Of a DNA stretch of 64,000 nucleotides, positions 34,575 through 45,243 are shown piece after piece. The notes under the pieces were generated by a model that was given only the letters and a program-made list of their open reading frames with translations, ran no database searches and was not told where the DNA came from. The number at the start of each line of letters is the position of its first letter. The first letter of the stretch is position 1. Source of the stretch: Homalodisca vitripennis (Eukaryota > Arthropoda > Insecta > Hemiptera > Cicadellidae); assembly GCF_021130785.1 (NCBI RefSeq), contig NC_060207.1, positions 190,734,001-190,798,000 of the forward strand, read 5' to 3'. Both the position numbers and the translations under genes were made by a program.

Positions 34575-36780
34575 TCAGCACACCTCGTGGGCATGAATAA
34601 TTGTTCTCCTGAGTTAATAATACAATCAAAGGTAATTCTGCTTGACTAAAGGACTCACAAAAATGTAATTGTTAATGCCACGATAAGTTAGAGTAGGTTT
34701 AAAGTAAGAGCCATTTTAATTAGTTTAAATATGTACATACAATAATATTTGTATATTCGATGTATAATCATGAACTGGACATTATAATCATATACTACTT
34801 AATATAGTATTAATAACAAATATAATGTTAAGATGGAACATATATTTTCTACAACTAACTTTAACATTACATATATTTCAAGAACAAGGCTATAATTAGT
34901 ACACTCGTTTTCATAATAAATTTTAAATATGAATGTACACAAATTTAATTTTAAAAATATTATTTTCTGTTGTAAAATATTGAACAAATGTAATGTAATA
35001 TTATATAGTATTGGTTGTTGCAATTGGTATACTTAACTAACTACAGGTTTAAAGTAATCGTAATATATCGATTAATAAAAACCTAATGAAAAATACACTA
35101 GGGCTTCAACTCACCGTTTCTGCCAACGCATCTGTCTGAAACATACATAGATGTAAATATTAGTATTGTGTCCTTTGTTTGAAGTTTTGAAGATTGTGAA
35201 GGAAATATGATTCTGCGACCACTTGCCACAGTTCAGTGATACATTAAATCATTAAAAAAACTGCGTTTTGAGATCTGCAATCTGATCATTCAAACTCCAC
35301 GTTAATAACAAACATAAAATATAAACTATAATCTAGGGTATGTAAAGAGCAGAAGTTTAGGTCTGGACAAACCAGCATCAAAAATAGGTAAGTATGAGGA
35401 GGACACTCCCAACAAGCGTGTTGAACTGGGTCTCTTTGGTAGTGGGGAGTGGTGAAGAGCAGACGACAGAGCCAGTTTGAGTCAGAGTTGGTGGTGTGAC
35501 GTTCTGATCATATGACTGAACCGACTCAGTCGATCTCGTTCACTGAAGCGACCCGTTCAATTGACCCGGTCAGAAAAGAGTTACTGAGCCTTCCCTCTTG
35601 AGCTTTTTATACCGGTCATCGTGTTAACCGAACGAAATGACCAACTGAATGCAATGATCGAGTGAACGAAGGATCCGCTTGCAAGGAAGTGAACGAATAG
35701 AGGAATAAACAACATATCGTACGGTGAATGCATAAATAAGTTGGTGTGGCGACCTCCGAGGGTAAGACCCAACTTTACTATTTAATTTATTTAGATTTAT
35801 AGTACCTATAGGGCATACTGATTTGCACGATTTTGCATAAATTATATATTAGGTTGCACAATTTCTAGAATAGTTGGCTACGCTTTTGAATTTTCCCCTA
35901 AATATTATTAGACGGTGTTACGGCTTAAATAGACCTGTAAAAACTTGCATGATTTTATGCTTTTTGGGCTTGTATTATCTACCGCGCTATTATTCATTGT
36001 TGTTTTCCTTAGAGTTGGTTAACGTTTAATTCATTACTCAGTTTCTTTTTAGTTTAAATTTGGCTGCCAATGTTGATCTGTCTCGCCATTTTATGTGCTT
36101 TCAGCTGGAGATGAATCTTCGTTCTGCCTGGTGATCAGATATTAGGCCTCGACTTCCAACGAGTGTCAAATTACGATGCAAGGATATCAGGGTTGTTGTA
36201 GTCATGGTCGTAGGCGGTTGTTTTGCGGCAGGTCTCGTAGTCCGGTCAGCTTACGGTCGAGTTTGGGATGTCCTTATTTTGCAATCTCGTTTTGGAGTTT
36301 GGGTCGGGTCTAATACAATCTTAGGTCTTTGGGTAGCAACAAATTAACTTCTTGTGGATATGCAAAAGGGTTTTTGAGCTACACTATTCATTAATTAACA
36401 TTTAACGTGGAAACCCATTCCTCTGGGCACAGATCGAGCCTCTGCTCGGAGAATTGGAGAATTTAGAAATCGGTAGTTGGAGAGAAAGTCTGTGTACTTT
36501 TACGGTGGAGGCTGTGATTATAATACCGTACAGCTCGGGCCAGTGGGCTGATTTCGATTCCTATACCATTTGTATGAGCCACCACCCTAACTCCATGACA
36601 CGAATTCCTTATTAATTTTTTTAATCTGTTACGACTCTTGGAATCAACCCAACTATACTAGGCCGGTCGGTCCACGGAAACTTTCTCTCTAGCGCCACAT
36701 TTTATCGTATTTTTAGGAAATTTGTTACAGTTAAAAAAAAGTAAATCATACCAGAGCGTTCTGATATTTGTAAGTCAGTA
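34575..36780. other. AT-rich DNA with a patch of degenerate GACTCAGT/GACCCGGT words
   Basis: No gene is supported. Around 35500-35590 a degenerate series of GAACCGACTCAGTCG, CGTTCACTGAAGCG and GACCCGTTCAATTGACC words looks like decayed short repeats or a transposon terminus. Around 36400-36560 a GC-richer patch contains no frame or clear splice pair. Confidence 0.35.
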
Positions 36781-36789
36781 ATTACAAAT

Positions 36790-37690
36790 CCATGCAACTC
36801 TTAAACATGCACTTAATTAAAACAAACCCCTAATTATTAAAACTTACCGACCCGGATCCAAGATCTTGAGAGGTTCCATCTTAAGTTAACTAAATACAAT
36901 AATCGTTTATTGTGTAAATGTAGCGTTGTAAATCTTATGCCTTTGGGGTTAACTCTAAGAACTCATTTTCGGAGCTAAACAGTTAGTTAAATTTTGAATA
37001 TTGTCATCGTAAAAGACGCCTTCTCAAAAATAGTATTAAAAGTAAAAAACTGAAATAAAATATTCGATCTGTACAGAATTAAATATCATTGTCGAAAGCA
37101 TCCAATATACTCGTAGATATTGAACAAGTTTTAGAAATAGAAAAAAAGGCACATTCTAATCTGGGAAAGATTAGGGTTAAAGATTATGATTTGCCTAAAG
37201 ATGGCAAAGTGAATACAGGTACAATAAAATAAAAATTATACAAGTGCGTTGTGGCACTCATATGTCAGGAATTATAACAACTACATTGCACTCTAACTCT
37301 AAAATATGCACTGAATAAAAACACTAATTATTATAATTGAACGGATCCGGAATCCGCAAACACATCAAAGATCTTGAGTGGTCGCATTTTAAGTTAAATA
37401 AACAAATTAATAACTTAAATTTTTGCATAACTGTAAAGTTGAATACACTACGCCTGTTGGTTTAACTCAAAAAACTCATTTTCAAAGAAAAAAGCTAGTA
37501 CTAATATTTTGCCTTTTTTATCTAAATCGTTACATAAAGAAAGAATAATAATACTTTCTGTGTCGGTGAAGGAAGCCTTCAAAAATAGTATTAAATGGAA
37601 AACTGAAGTAAAATACATATTAAAAGAAAATCTCTGAACTAGAAAAAAATTAGATCTAAAGACTTAGATTTGCCTAAAATTCGTTAAATG
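36790..37690. repeat. Diverged ~490-bp tandem duplication
   Basis: Ordered landmarks occur twice. GGATC(C/-)-AAGATCTTGAG(A/T)GGT is near 36855 and 37365. CTTTGGGGTTAACTC / TGTTGGTTTAACTC is followed by AA-AACTCATTTTC. CTTC-CAAAAATAGTATTAAA is followed by AACTGAA-TAAAATA, and GATTTGCCTAAA is near 37189 and 37668. Divergence is substantial, so this is an old duplication of unknown content. Confidence 0.6.
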
Positions 37691-37694
37691 AATA

Positions 37695-38620
37695 CGGTTA
37701 CAAGTAATAAGATTGCGTTCAACCTTTCTTCAAAACTCCTCACTGAAGCGGAATAATCGGTAAAGTCACTGGAGTTAGCATTTGTGCAGTTTGTCTGAGG
37801 TCAGAGTGACCGGTTTCGTTATGAGGCCAGTCTTTTGCTCTGAAAAAATTCCTCCCACAAAGCAAAATTCGGCAATAGATGGCTAAGTCGATCTTTGGAA
37901 AATACGAAACAATCAAAATCTTACCAGCTGATAAAGGCAACATTCAGATGAGTATAAATGAAAGATTTCGGAAACTTTAAATGCAGGTAATTGCCTATAC
38001 AATTTTGTGGTAGGTTGCCTTCGTTTGCCCAGTGAGAGGCGAAAGATCTTCTCTTGGGTTCGTGGCGAGGAAGGTTGTATAGACTTTTTTAAATAAAACA
38101 ACGGAGTCGAACGAATATATGATTTATTAAAATTAGCACACTCTTTGGATTAGATTAGTAAAACAATTTGATTAATACATAATAAAGAATGAAGGAAAAT
38201 GATAACATAAACATTAATTTTAAAGTTTCAACCCGAATAAAGGTTTGTAACAAACCAATGCGGAATAACAGTATGTTTGTCAGAAGTTCATCTAGAATGA
38301 ACCAATTATAAAATTTCCAATATCGTTTCCGCCTTTTTGTCACTAAATAGTTTCTTCCGTTACGATGGGCATTTATTATTTATTAGCCTCTGGTCAGTTA
38401 TTTATGGTTGGTCGGTGAGTGCACACTTGTTGTGATCAGTATTATTTAGTGTGTCACAATGCTCTGGTAAGATTAGTTTATTTTGAACTAGATTGTAGAT
38501 ATGTGTTAGGTTAATTATTCACCTGAGGAAGAGAAAAGACTGCAGATCTCAAATAGTAGCGTTACGGATTGTTTTGCCACTGAATCATTGCAAATATCCG
38601 GAAAGAAATTCATCAACCTT
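37695..38620. other. AT-rich DNA, no supported gene
   Basis: Short minus frames (60-67 codons) lack family resemblance. No terminal repeats or splice-bounded GC-rich segments were seen. Confidence 0.35.
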
Positions 38621-39014
38621 CATGAAAGTAATGAAAGTAATGATTTATTCCATATTACACATAAGTATAAATAAAGCACAATATTAAGTTTGGAATTTCA
38701 CTGGCCACTCTTACAAGTACTGTGGCCAGGAATAAACTAGAAACAATTACAGTTTAGTGTCAGAGTCCAGATGTTATCACTTGCTTACAACCGAGGTGAC
38801 GTCTGTCAGACACAGCTGACCTTTGAAATATTGTTATATCACGAATCTAACTTATGCTATAGACTATTTACAAAAGGAGACTGATAATCTTTATATTTTT
38901 CTTTTCCGTTAAAATTTTAGAACAAGAAGAACAAACTGCACATCATTACTATTGACATTTCTAAAATGCATATTAATTCTATACATATTACATCTTTCTA
39001 CTTCTGTAGTTATT

Positions 39015-40880
39015 TTAATTTCGTAAGAAGCTTACATCTGAGATATCAAGTAACCAATTTTTTACTTTGCTGGCAAATAATTTTATACTCTTTACTTCTT
39101 TAACGCTATAAGGTAATTGATGAAAACACTTCGGTCCATTGTATACAAAAGAATGCTTAAAGGTTGATTTATTAACTTTGGGAACCCTAAAAATTCTACG
39201 CTGAATACTCCTTGTTCCATATACAAGATTTGTTGTTCCCATATTACCGCTTCTTGTATAGAAAAGTCTAAGAACCTTATAAACGTACAATTGCTGAATA
39301 GGAATTTTTAAATCTAAAAAAAGGGGAAAGGAGCTTTCTCGTACTTGTTTTTTTAATATTATTCTCAAAAAATGATTTTGAATAACTCTAAGCCTTTCTA
39401 TCAGATACTTGTAGGTCCCACCCCAGCACACAATTCCATATTGTAGTCTAGCGTCGACCAACGCAAAATATAAACTTCTTAACAGAGATTCAGAGCATAT
39501 ATTCCTCAAAAAATAGAACTTCCTTATTGACGATTTTAATCTGACTTGTAATGACGACACGTGTACATCCCAGTTTAATTTCTCATCCAAGGCTATTCCT
39601 AGATACTTAAAAGAAGTAACTCTTTTTATTACTTCGCAATCGCAGACATCAACAATACACTCTGCTGCATGATATTTCACATCTAAATTAAAGTCAAAAC
39701 CTTGGAAATCAAAATTAACATAGTTTGTTTTCTTTACATTTATAAACATTTTATTTGCTAAGCACCAGTTTCTCAGTTTTCTAATATCCTCTTTAAGCAG
39801 TCTGTACAGGGTCTCAATATTGTTACTTGAATAAAAGAAAGCGACATCATCTGCGAATGCACTAGGTATCCCATTTAAATTCAATTCAAGTAGGTCATTA
39901 ATGAATATCAGAAATAGGGCAGCGGAAAGGACGGAGCCTTGTGGAACGCCCACAGTAATTGGTAGGGGTGTACTGACACTTTGGCCAACACGTACTCGTT
40001 GTTGTCTTCCTGTGAGAAAGCTTCGAAACCAGTCAAGTGTAACTCCCCTTACCCCAGCTGCCTCCATTTTTTGAATCAATATATTGTGACCTACCAAATC
40101 AAAAGCCTTTTTAAAATCAATGAAAAGTCCAGTACATTTTTTCCCTGCATTTATACTATTATAGATCATGTCAGTTACTCTTAATAATGCATCTTCTGTT
40201 GATTTTCCAGACCGAAAACCATACTGATTTTCGCTAAAGAAATTAATTTCATTTAAGTACTTAATGAGTCTGACCTTCATTAATTTTTCGAAGATTTTAG
40301 AAAAAATATTTAATAAGCTGATTGGGCGGAGATTGTCTAATTTATTTGATCTGTCTTTTTTATGAATTGGAACTACTTCACAGGCTTTTAATTTACCAGG
40401 AAAGACACCAGAACTAAAACTGAGATTTACAATGTGTGCTAAAATTGGGGATATTTGTTTGGAAATTAATTTGATGAATGACGTGTCCATCTTATCAGGT
40501 CCAACTGATTTCTTATTTTTTAAACCTCTAATAACATCCAATACTTCATTTTCTGTAACTGGTACAATGAAAAAGGATGAAACTCTATTATGTAAGTTCA
40601 GAGAACCTATTTGCACTGAACCGGTATCCTGGGTTGATTGTACATTAGCAAAGTGTTTGTTTATGACCTCTACAACAACATTTGGGTCTGTTATCACCTC
40701 TCCATTGTCTAACTCGACACGGTTAACTTTACTGCTCCTGGTATTTCCTCCTGTCAAATTATTGATTATTTTCCATTGACCTGCAGAGTCTCCCTTTCAT
40801 TCTTGTAATTTCTTAGAATAATAAGAGTTTTTTACTTCATTTATTTCATTAGTTAAATTTTGACTAAAACGTTGAAAGTA
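39015..40880 (-). CDS. LINE ORF2, reverse transcriptase part
   Basis: A 580-codon open stretch encodes the RT domain, which copies element RNA into DNA at a nicked target. Numbering from codon TTG 40757, motifs seen include LRPISLLN (about 143-150), NQYGFRSGKST (177-187), motif A FIDFKKAFD with catalytic D214, motif B GVPQGSVLS (270-278) and the catalytic FADD box (301-304). These are followed by a thumb-like FKYLGIALD. The C-terminal region ends without an RNase H domain. The frame continues upstream past an in-frame TGA (40799-40797) to the frameshift near 40907. The RT core itself is intact, with all catalytic aspartates present. Confidence 0.93.
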
Positions 40881-40896
40881 TTGAGAAAAATGTATG

Positions 40897-41868
40897 TCAT
40901 ATGGTCTTTTTTTTTGACAGCTTATACAAGTATTTCTTTTTATCCAATTTAGCCAGCAAATTTGAATTTATCCAAGGACTCTTACTCTTAGCTTTACTTA
41001 GTTTATTAATTGTATCAATTTCCTTTTTACAATTATTCATAATATTACATAGAATATCATTAAAGTTATTAAAACACACTTCTACATCACTCATTAAAAG
41101 TAAATCGCTTAAATCCGTATCATTTAATTTTTCATACACTAGATCAGTATTAATTATAAATCTTTTTTCGTTAACTTCAAGTTTTACGATTTGTTCAAAA
41201 CAATTTCTTTTACACATTATTTTTAATCCTAGTAGACAGTGATCTGTTAAACTTAAGTCAAAAACAGCTGGCTGGAAAATACTTAAATCTTGGTGTCTAA
41301 TGAAAATATGGTCTAAACTAGATTTTGATTTTACTGTTATTCTGGTTGGACAATCTAGCATTTGAGAAAAACCATAGCCACTTAACATTGTTACATAATT
41401 TCGCACATTTTTTGAACCATCAAGGAGATCTAAGTTTAAGTCACCTATGAGAATTGTATTATTTGCTATTTTAGCTAATTTTTCTGAAAGTTCTTGAATA
41501 AAATCTACTTCTGAATATTTGTGAAGTCTATATAAACAAAAAATATTTAAATGCATGCAATCAAGATCAACCCTACAAACCAAAGAGTCGGCAGTTACCA
41601 TATTTATATTTAAATTTGCAGCATTTATGTCCTTGTCCATATAACAAATGACTCCTCCAGATCTGTATGTATCATTACAGCAGTGCAACATATTATACCC
41701 TGGAATGTTATATTGATCGACTTCGTTACTGCTGATCCATGTTTCACAGAGAATGACAATACTAACCTTCCCTTTAATTAGACTCATTTCGAGAATAAAG
41801 CTGTTGAAATTTTTTCTTAAACTTCTTATGTTAGCATAAATAATATCGTGGCTATTAACTAGTAACAT
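40897..41868 (-). CDS. LINE ORF2, apurinic-type endonuclease part
   Basis: This 323-codon frame encodes the N-terminal endonuclease that nicks target DNA for target-primed reverse transcription. Signature residues are in place: N13 in IIYANIRSL, E42 in ILCETWIS, D143 and N145 in IGDLNLD, D186-H187 in SLDHIFI, and D209-H210 in SLTDHCLL. The frame ends prematurely at 40897 because of a run of nine A (T on the + strand, 40907-40915). One base less would bring it into the RT frame. ATG 41868 is a reasonable start because TGA and TAG lie just upstream. It is the 5' half of one ORF2 rather than a separate gene. Confidence 0.92.
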   Translation of the reverse strand: MLLVNSHDIIYANIRSLRKNFNSFILEMSLIKGKVSIVILCETWISSNEVDQYNIPGYNMLHCCNDTYRSGGVICYMDKDINAANLNINMVTADSLVCRVDLDCMHLNIFCLYRLHKYSEVDFIQELSEKLAKIANNTILIGDLNLDLLDGSKNVRNYVTMLSGYGFSQMLDCPTRITVKSKSSLDHIFIRHQDLSIFQPAVFDLSLTDHCLLGLKIMCKRNCFEQIVKLEVNEKRFIINTDLVYEKLNDTDLSDLLLMSDVEVCFNNFNDILCNIMNNCKKEIDTINKLSKAKSKSPWINSNLLAKLDKKKYLYKLSKKKTI

Positions 41869-42144
41869 CTATCATAAAAACTACTAATACAGTTTGAAAA
41901 ATGTATCATACAAAAGTTAAGTACATTTAAATTTATACCTTCATTTATTTTTAATAGGAGTTTATATTTAACTCTTTTATTATAGAACATAACAATGACA
42001 ATTAATTAAGGGATCATAATTAAAGGATAAGCAAATTATGTAATTGCAATAATTTGAAAAATAGTTCATCATAGATAGTACAGAAATTAATCTACTTCTT
42101 AAGAAAATCATAATTTTTCTTCGAAAACAAAGCAAAGCTTACAC

Positions 42145-43080
42145 TTACTGAAGTCTCTCCACATCTTCAAGGCAGGTAATCCTCCTGACAGGTTCTCCCG
42201 ATGCTTTCCTGGCGAAGATCTTGGCATCCCTGCACCACGCAAACGTGTAGCCGATCTCCCTGCACTTCATCTTGAGCTTTGCTAGAAGTTGTTTGTTCTC
42301 AGGAGTCAGATGATCGTTTATGTACACACGCTGGCTGGGGAACCGCTGGTTGATCTGGTTGGCCAATAAAGTCTTCTTCTGCCTGTATTTGGTGATCCAA
42401 TCCTCCCTCTTTGACCTGCTGGTGAACTGCACGATGATGGCCGGGTCTCGGTCCTTCCTATAGGATGGTACTCGATGTGCAGTGGAGATCCCGTTGTCTC
42501 TCACGTCGACTCCCAAGGCTGCTCCCAAGTCACACAACAGTTAATTTATATTTTCTTGCTTTGTAATTGGAACGCCGTTAATCTCGATATTGTTTACACG
42601 AGAATACTGTTCTAGGTTCCTTACCTTTTCTTTTAATTCTGTTACTTCTTTTGTGAGGATTGCATTTTTATTTTTTATCTCTTCATTTTCTTTTTTCAGT
42701 TGATCAAATTTTGTTGTCAGTTGCTCCATCAACTTACACGAGGTATCCATTTTATCTGACATAAATTGAACTGAGGTCGACAATTCATTTATTTCAGCTC
42801 TAAATGAAGTCATTTCCTTGAAAACCTCCAATTTAAAGCTTTCCAACAGCTTTACCAAACACTCTTTGGTTAATATCTCAGCATCAGATGACGTAGATTT
42901 TTGACTAGACTGCGAAGATAACGATCTGCAATCCTTACATCTATATTCCTTTTTCGAGCGAGTTTTTGGCTCAAACTCACCTTTAATACATCCAATATGA
43001 AACACATATCCACAAGAACCCGAGCACTTCACATCAGTCTCCTCACTGGAAGTGTTCTTACAGACGCCACAAATTGCCAT
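42145..43080 (-). CDS. LINE ORF1: PHD finger, coiled coil and L1-like C-terminal domain, with one stop
   Basis: ORF1 proteins coat the element RNA. The N-terminus has a complete C4HC3 PHD-type finger (C4, C7, C19, C23, H28, C31, C48, C51). A serine-rich linker and a long coiled coil around residues 95-165 follow (rich in E, K and L, ending NLEQYSRVNNIEI). After an in-frame TAA (42543-42541) the frame continues at once with LLCDLGAALGVDV, AHRVPSYRKDRDP, the LANQINQRFPSQRVYINDHL segment and a C-terminal RRITCLEDVERLQ. This resembles the RNA-binding and C-terminal fold of L1-type ORF1. The only visible defect is the single stop, so this copy became inactive recently unless the stop is read through. 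Confidence 0.88.
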
Positions 43081-43404
43081 ACTAAAAAATTATTGTGATA
43101 AAGATATCTATATATAGTACAAACTTTCGCAACACAAGGCACAATTAATCACGCACGGACAGGATAACTCACGGCCGCACGGAACTTGTTCTAGAGCTCT
43201 TATCTACTCGGCTGCCTGCCTCATTATTGTGTTGTAGAGTAACATCCTAAGTACTAACAGTAAGAAATATAACAATATTATTCGGTATACAAAGACAAAG
43301 CGACGTGCTCAAAGCAATAGTCTATGATTTGTTTGCTATTACTAGTAAGTGTATGAAAAAGTACTGCTCCAAAAAGAAATTAAGTTCTGAACATATACCT
43401 TCGG

Positions 43405-43865
43405 AAGTATACGTATCATGGAGCGAGTACTCATCATGGTTTATACGTTTTGTTAGGGCCATAATCACGGTACAAGTACTGTACTGTTGAAATACAGTTA
43501 CAGTAAAAGCCTACTATATACAATATCGGATTGGAATGAACTTAACATAAGTGGTACTAATCTCGAATTGAAAAGTATAGATACTCGAGTTGGAATGATT
43601 ACTACAAACTAACTAGTACAAATGTCATAACAGAGTTACATCTCTAGATTGTTTATTTCTGCGTATGGACATATTAAACAAATTATAAACAAAAACTTTC
43701 AGTTTTTATGTCGTTAACGACATAAATAGATAGTAAATACCGATTTAGCGGTTTTCAACCCAACTGCAACGTTGAAAACTAGAAAACTTATGTTAAGATA
43801 AAATGTGTATACAGGACAGTTACAGACATAGAGTTTAATTCTAGAATAGTAACATTACATGATAA
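43405..43865. repeat. Family B repeat copy 2
   Basis: Homologous to 29285-29774 with the same order of words (TTAGGGCCATAATCACGG, GTACAAGTACTGTACTG, TTTATTTCTGCGTATGGA, CAACTGCAAC-TTGAAAAC, AGAATAGTAACATTA). It lacks the mariner-like insertion found in the other copy. It directly follows the 5' side of the near-complete LINE. Confidence 0.8.
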
Positions 43866-43984
43866 AATTTTAGTCATTACACAGAATTTCTAAATCAGTT
43901 TTGACCCCATAATAAACATGAATAGATATTGTGTTTTAAGCCTCTTTAGAGAAATAGCCATTTTCTCTTTATCTGATCACTAAT

Positions 43985-43985
<1 letters not shown>

Positions 43986-44018
<33 letters not shown>
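43986..44018. repeat. (AC)n microsatellite
   Basis: An uninterrupted AC dinucleotide run of about 33 bases lies immediately upstream of the Penelope-like remnant. Confidence 0.95.
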
Positions 44019-44020
<2 letters not shown>

Positions 44021-44025
44021 CCAAC

Positions 44026-45040
44026 AATTAAATTGTCAAAAGAAATCCAAAAACTCAAAATTAACTTTCTTGATATAAGCATTTCTAATCTTAATGGAAA
44101 TCACTCATTTGAAATTTATAGAAAAACAACCAAAAAAGATCTTCTAATACTGTCATCTTTTAACCATCCATGGAGACACAAATGAAAAAATTAGCAGCAT
44201 TTCACTCAATGATAAACATAATGTTAAAAATACCAATGAGTGATTAGAATAAAACTAAAGAATAAGAATCATAAAATATCTAGCTGTCAAAAATGGATAT
44301 CAACTCTATATTGTAGACAAAATGATTCAGAATAAAACAAGAAAAATCAATAATACCACATAATCTTAATAATAATGAAATTCAGAAATATATATTTGTA
44401 TCTTTCAATACTAAAATAAACAAAGCTGTTCAAAAAACCTTTCAAAATTCAAAATTTTCCATCAGTTACCAAACAAGAAATAATACATTTAAACTTATTG
44501 AAAACAAAGTAAACCAAAAAGATGACAAACAAGAATTATACAAACAATGTGGAGTAAACAAAATTAACTGTAGTGACTGTGAAAGCTGTGAAAGCTATTA
44601 TATTGGATAAACTGGCAAAAATTTTAATAAAAGGTTTAAAGAACATATACAAGCTTTGAAAACAAATAACATGTCTACAACAAAATCAAATTTCGCTGAA
44701 AATTTATTAGAAACTGGGCAAAACTACAAAAATATTTAAAAAAAAAAAACATGGACATTATGGATATCGAAAGGAAAGGAGAAAAGTTAAACATGAAAGA
44801 AGAATTACATATTTATCTACATTATAACAAAGATCCTCACAATATATTATATTGTAATCTGAAAAATAAGTTCCTATATTTAAGAAAATATTAAACACGG
44901 AATACTAAACTAAATGACAACTGTGTCATATAAATTTCACATCTGTTTAAATGGTCCGCATGTGTATATTTAGACTAATGTACACACTGAAGATGGTTTA
45001 TACCGAAACATGTGTTTGAAATAAAATTAATTTTTTTAAA
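44026..45040 (+). mobile_element. Penelope-like element: RT end, GIY-YIG domain and 3' region, decayed
   Basis: Broken frames read EIQKLKINFLDISIS, then FEIYRKTTKKDLLI and SSFNHPWRHK, the conserved C-terminal RT region of Penelope-like elements (FLD-x-x-I ... YRKPT ... HPWxHK). Next comes CGVNKINCSDCESCESYYIG, then TGKNFNKRFKEHIQALKT and FAENLLETGQNY. This is the GIY-YIG endonuclease, with the Y-Y-I-G core, the conserved arginine and the E-H pair. At least three in-frame stops and several frameshifts are present. The 3' region carries a hammerhead-like core and an AATAAA near 45020. Penelope-like elements use this endonuclease for insertion, often near repeats; here an AC tract adjoins. Confidence 0.8.
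44987..45009 (+). ncRNA. Hammerhead-ribozyme-like core in the Penelope 3' region
   Basis: The sequence has CTGAAGA (matching the CUGANGA core), a short stem II (GGT pairing with ACC around a TTAT loop) and GAAAC. These are the two invariant boxes of the hammerhead in the right order and spacing. Penelope-like elements are known to carry hammerhead motifs. Stems I and III are not convincingly paired in the flanks, so catalytic activity is doubtful for this copy. Confidence 0.4.
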
Positions 45041-45115
45041 AGGGTTTTAGTTCACGATTAATTATTGTTACATAAAGATGACCCTATAATGTGGAGTAGT
45101 AAAACACACACACAC

Positions 45116-45194
45116 ATACCGGGTGTCCCAAAAGTCCCCCGCATGTGTCCGTTCAAAGGACAAGGGGGGCCCCTTCTAACTTTTGAACGGAATT
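45116..45194. mobile_element. Terminus of a mariner/MITE-like family (copy 1)
   Basis: ATACCGGGTGTCCCAAAAGT begins a segment that includes TTCTAACTTTTGAACGGAATT. The same terminus occurs in the same orientation at 49138. TA followed by C-x-GGGTGTCCC is a common end of insect Tc1/mariner-type MITEs. Here the Gypsy LTR begins immediately after the GAATT, so the rest of the element is displaced or lost. Confidence 0.5.
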
Positions 45195-45243
45195 TGAGCC
45201 GGGGCTCAGTTTGGATAATCTTGTCAATTTTTTCCCACCTCGG
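45195..45243 (+). repeat. 5' LTR stub of the Gypsy element (first 49 bp)
   Basis: These 49 bases, starting TGAGCCGGGGCTCAG, match 48233-48281 with one mismatch. At 48233 the same sequence follows a purine-rich GTGGGAGG tract, as a 3' LTR start should. After base 45243 the sequence jumps straight into integrase coding, so nearly all of the 5' LTR, gag, protease and RT have been deleted. Confidence 0.65.

Larger units (their letters stand above)
38621..43240 (-). mobile_element. Near-complete CR1/Jockey-type LINE, ~4.6 kb
   Basis: On the minus strand the order is a short 5' UTR, ORF1 (43080-42145), ORF2 endonuclease (41868 onward) and reverse transcriptase (to 39015). A 3' UTR of about 390 bases follows, ending in AATAAA and a tandem tail of two TTACTTTCA units (38623-38642). 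The two-ORF layout, PHD-finger ORF1, apurinic-type endonuclease and lack of RNase H suit the CR1/Jockey group. It has only a few lesions: one nonsense codon in ORF1, one frameshift in a run of nine A and one nonsense codon in ORF2. It is therefore young compared with the other LINE copies here. The 5' boundary is approximate, and no target duplication was confirmed. Confidence 0.85.

Noticed and set aside
36400..36560. tRNA-like SINE with a TTCGATTCC B box
   Set aside because: No A box at the right spacing and the B box match is partial.
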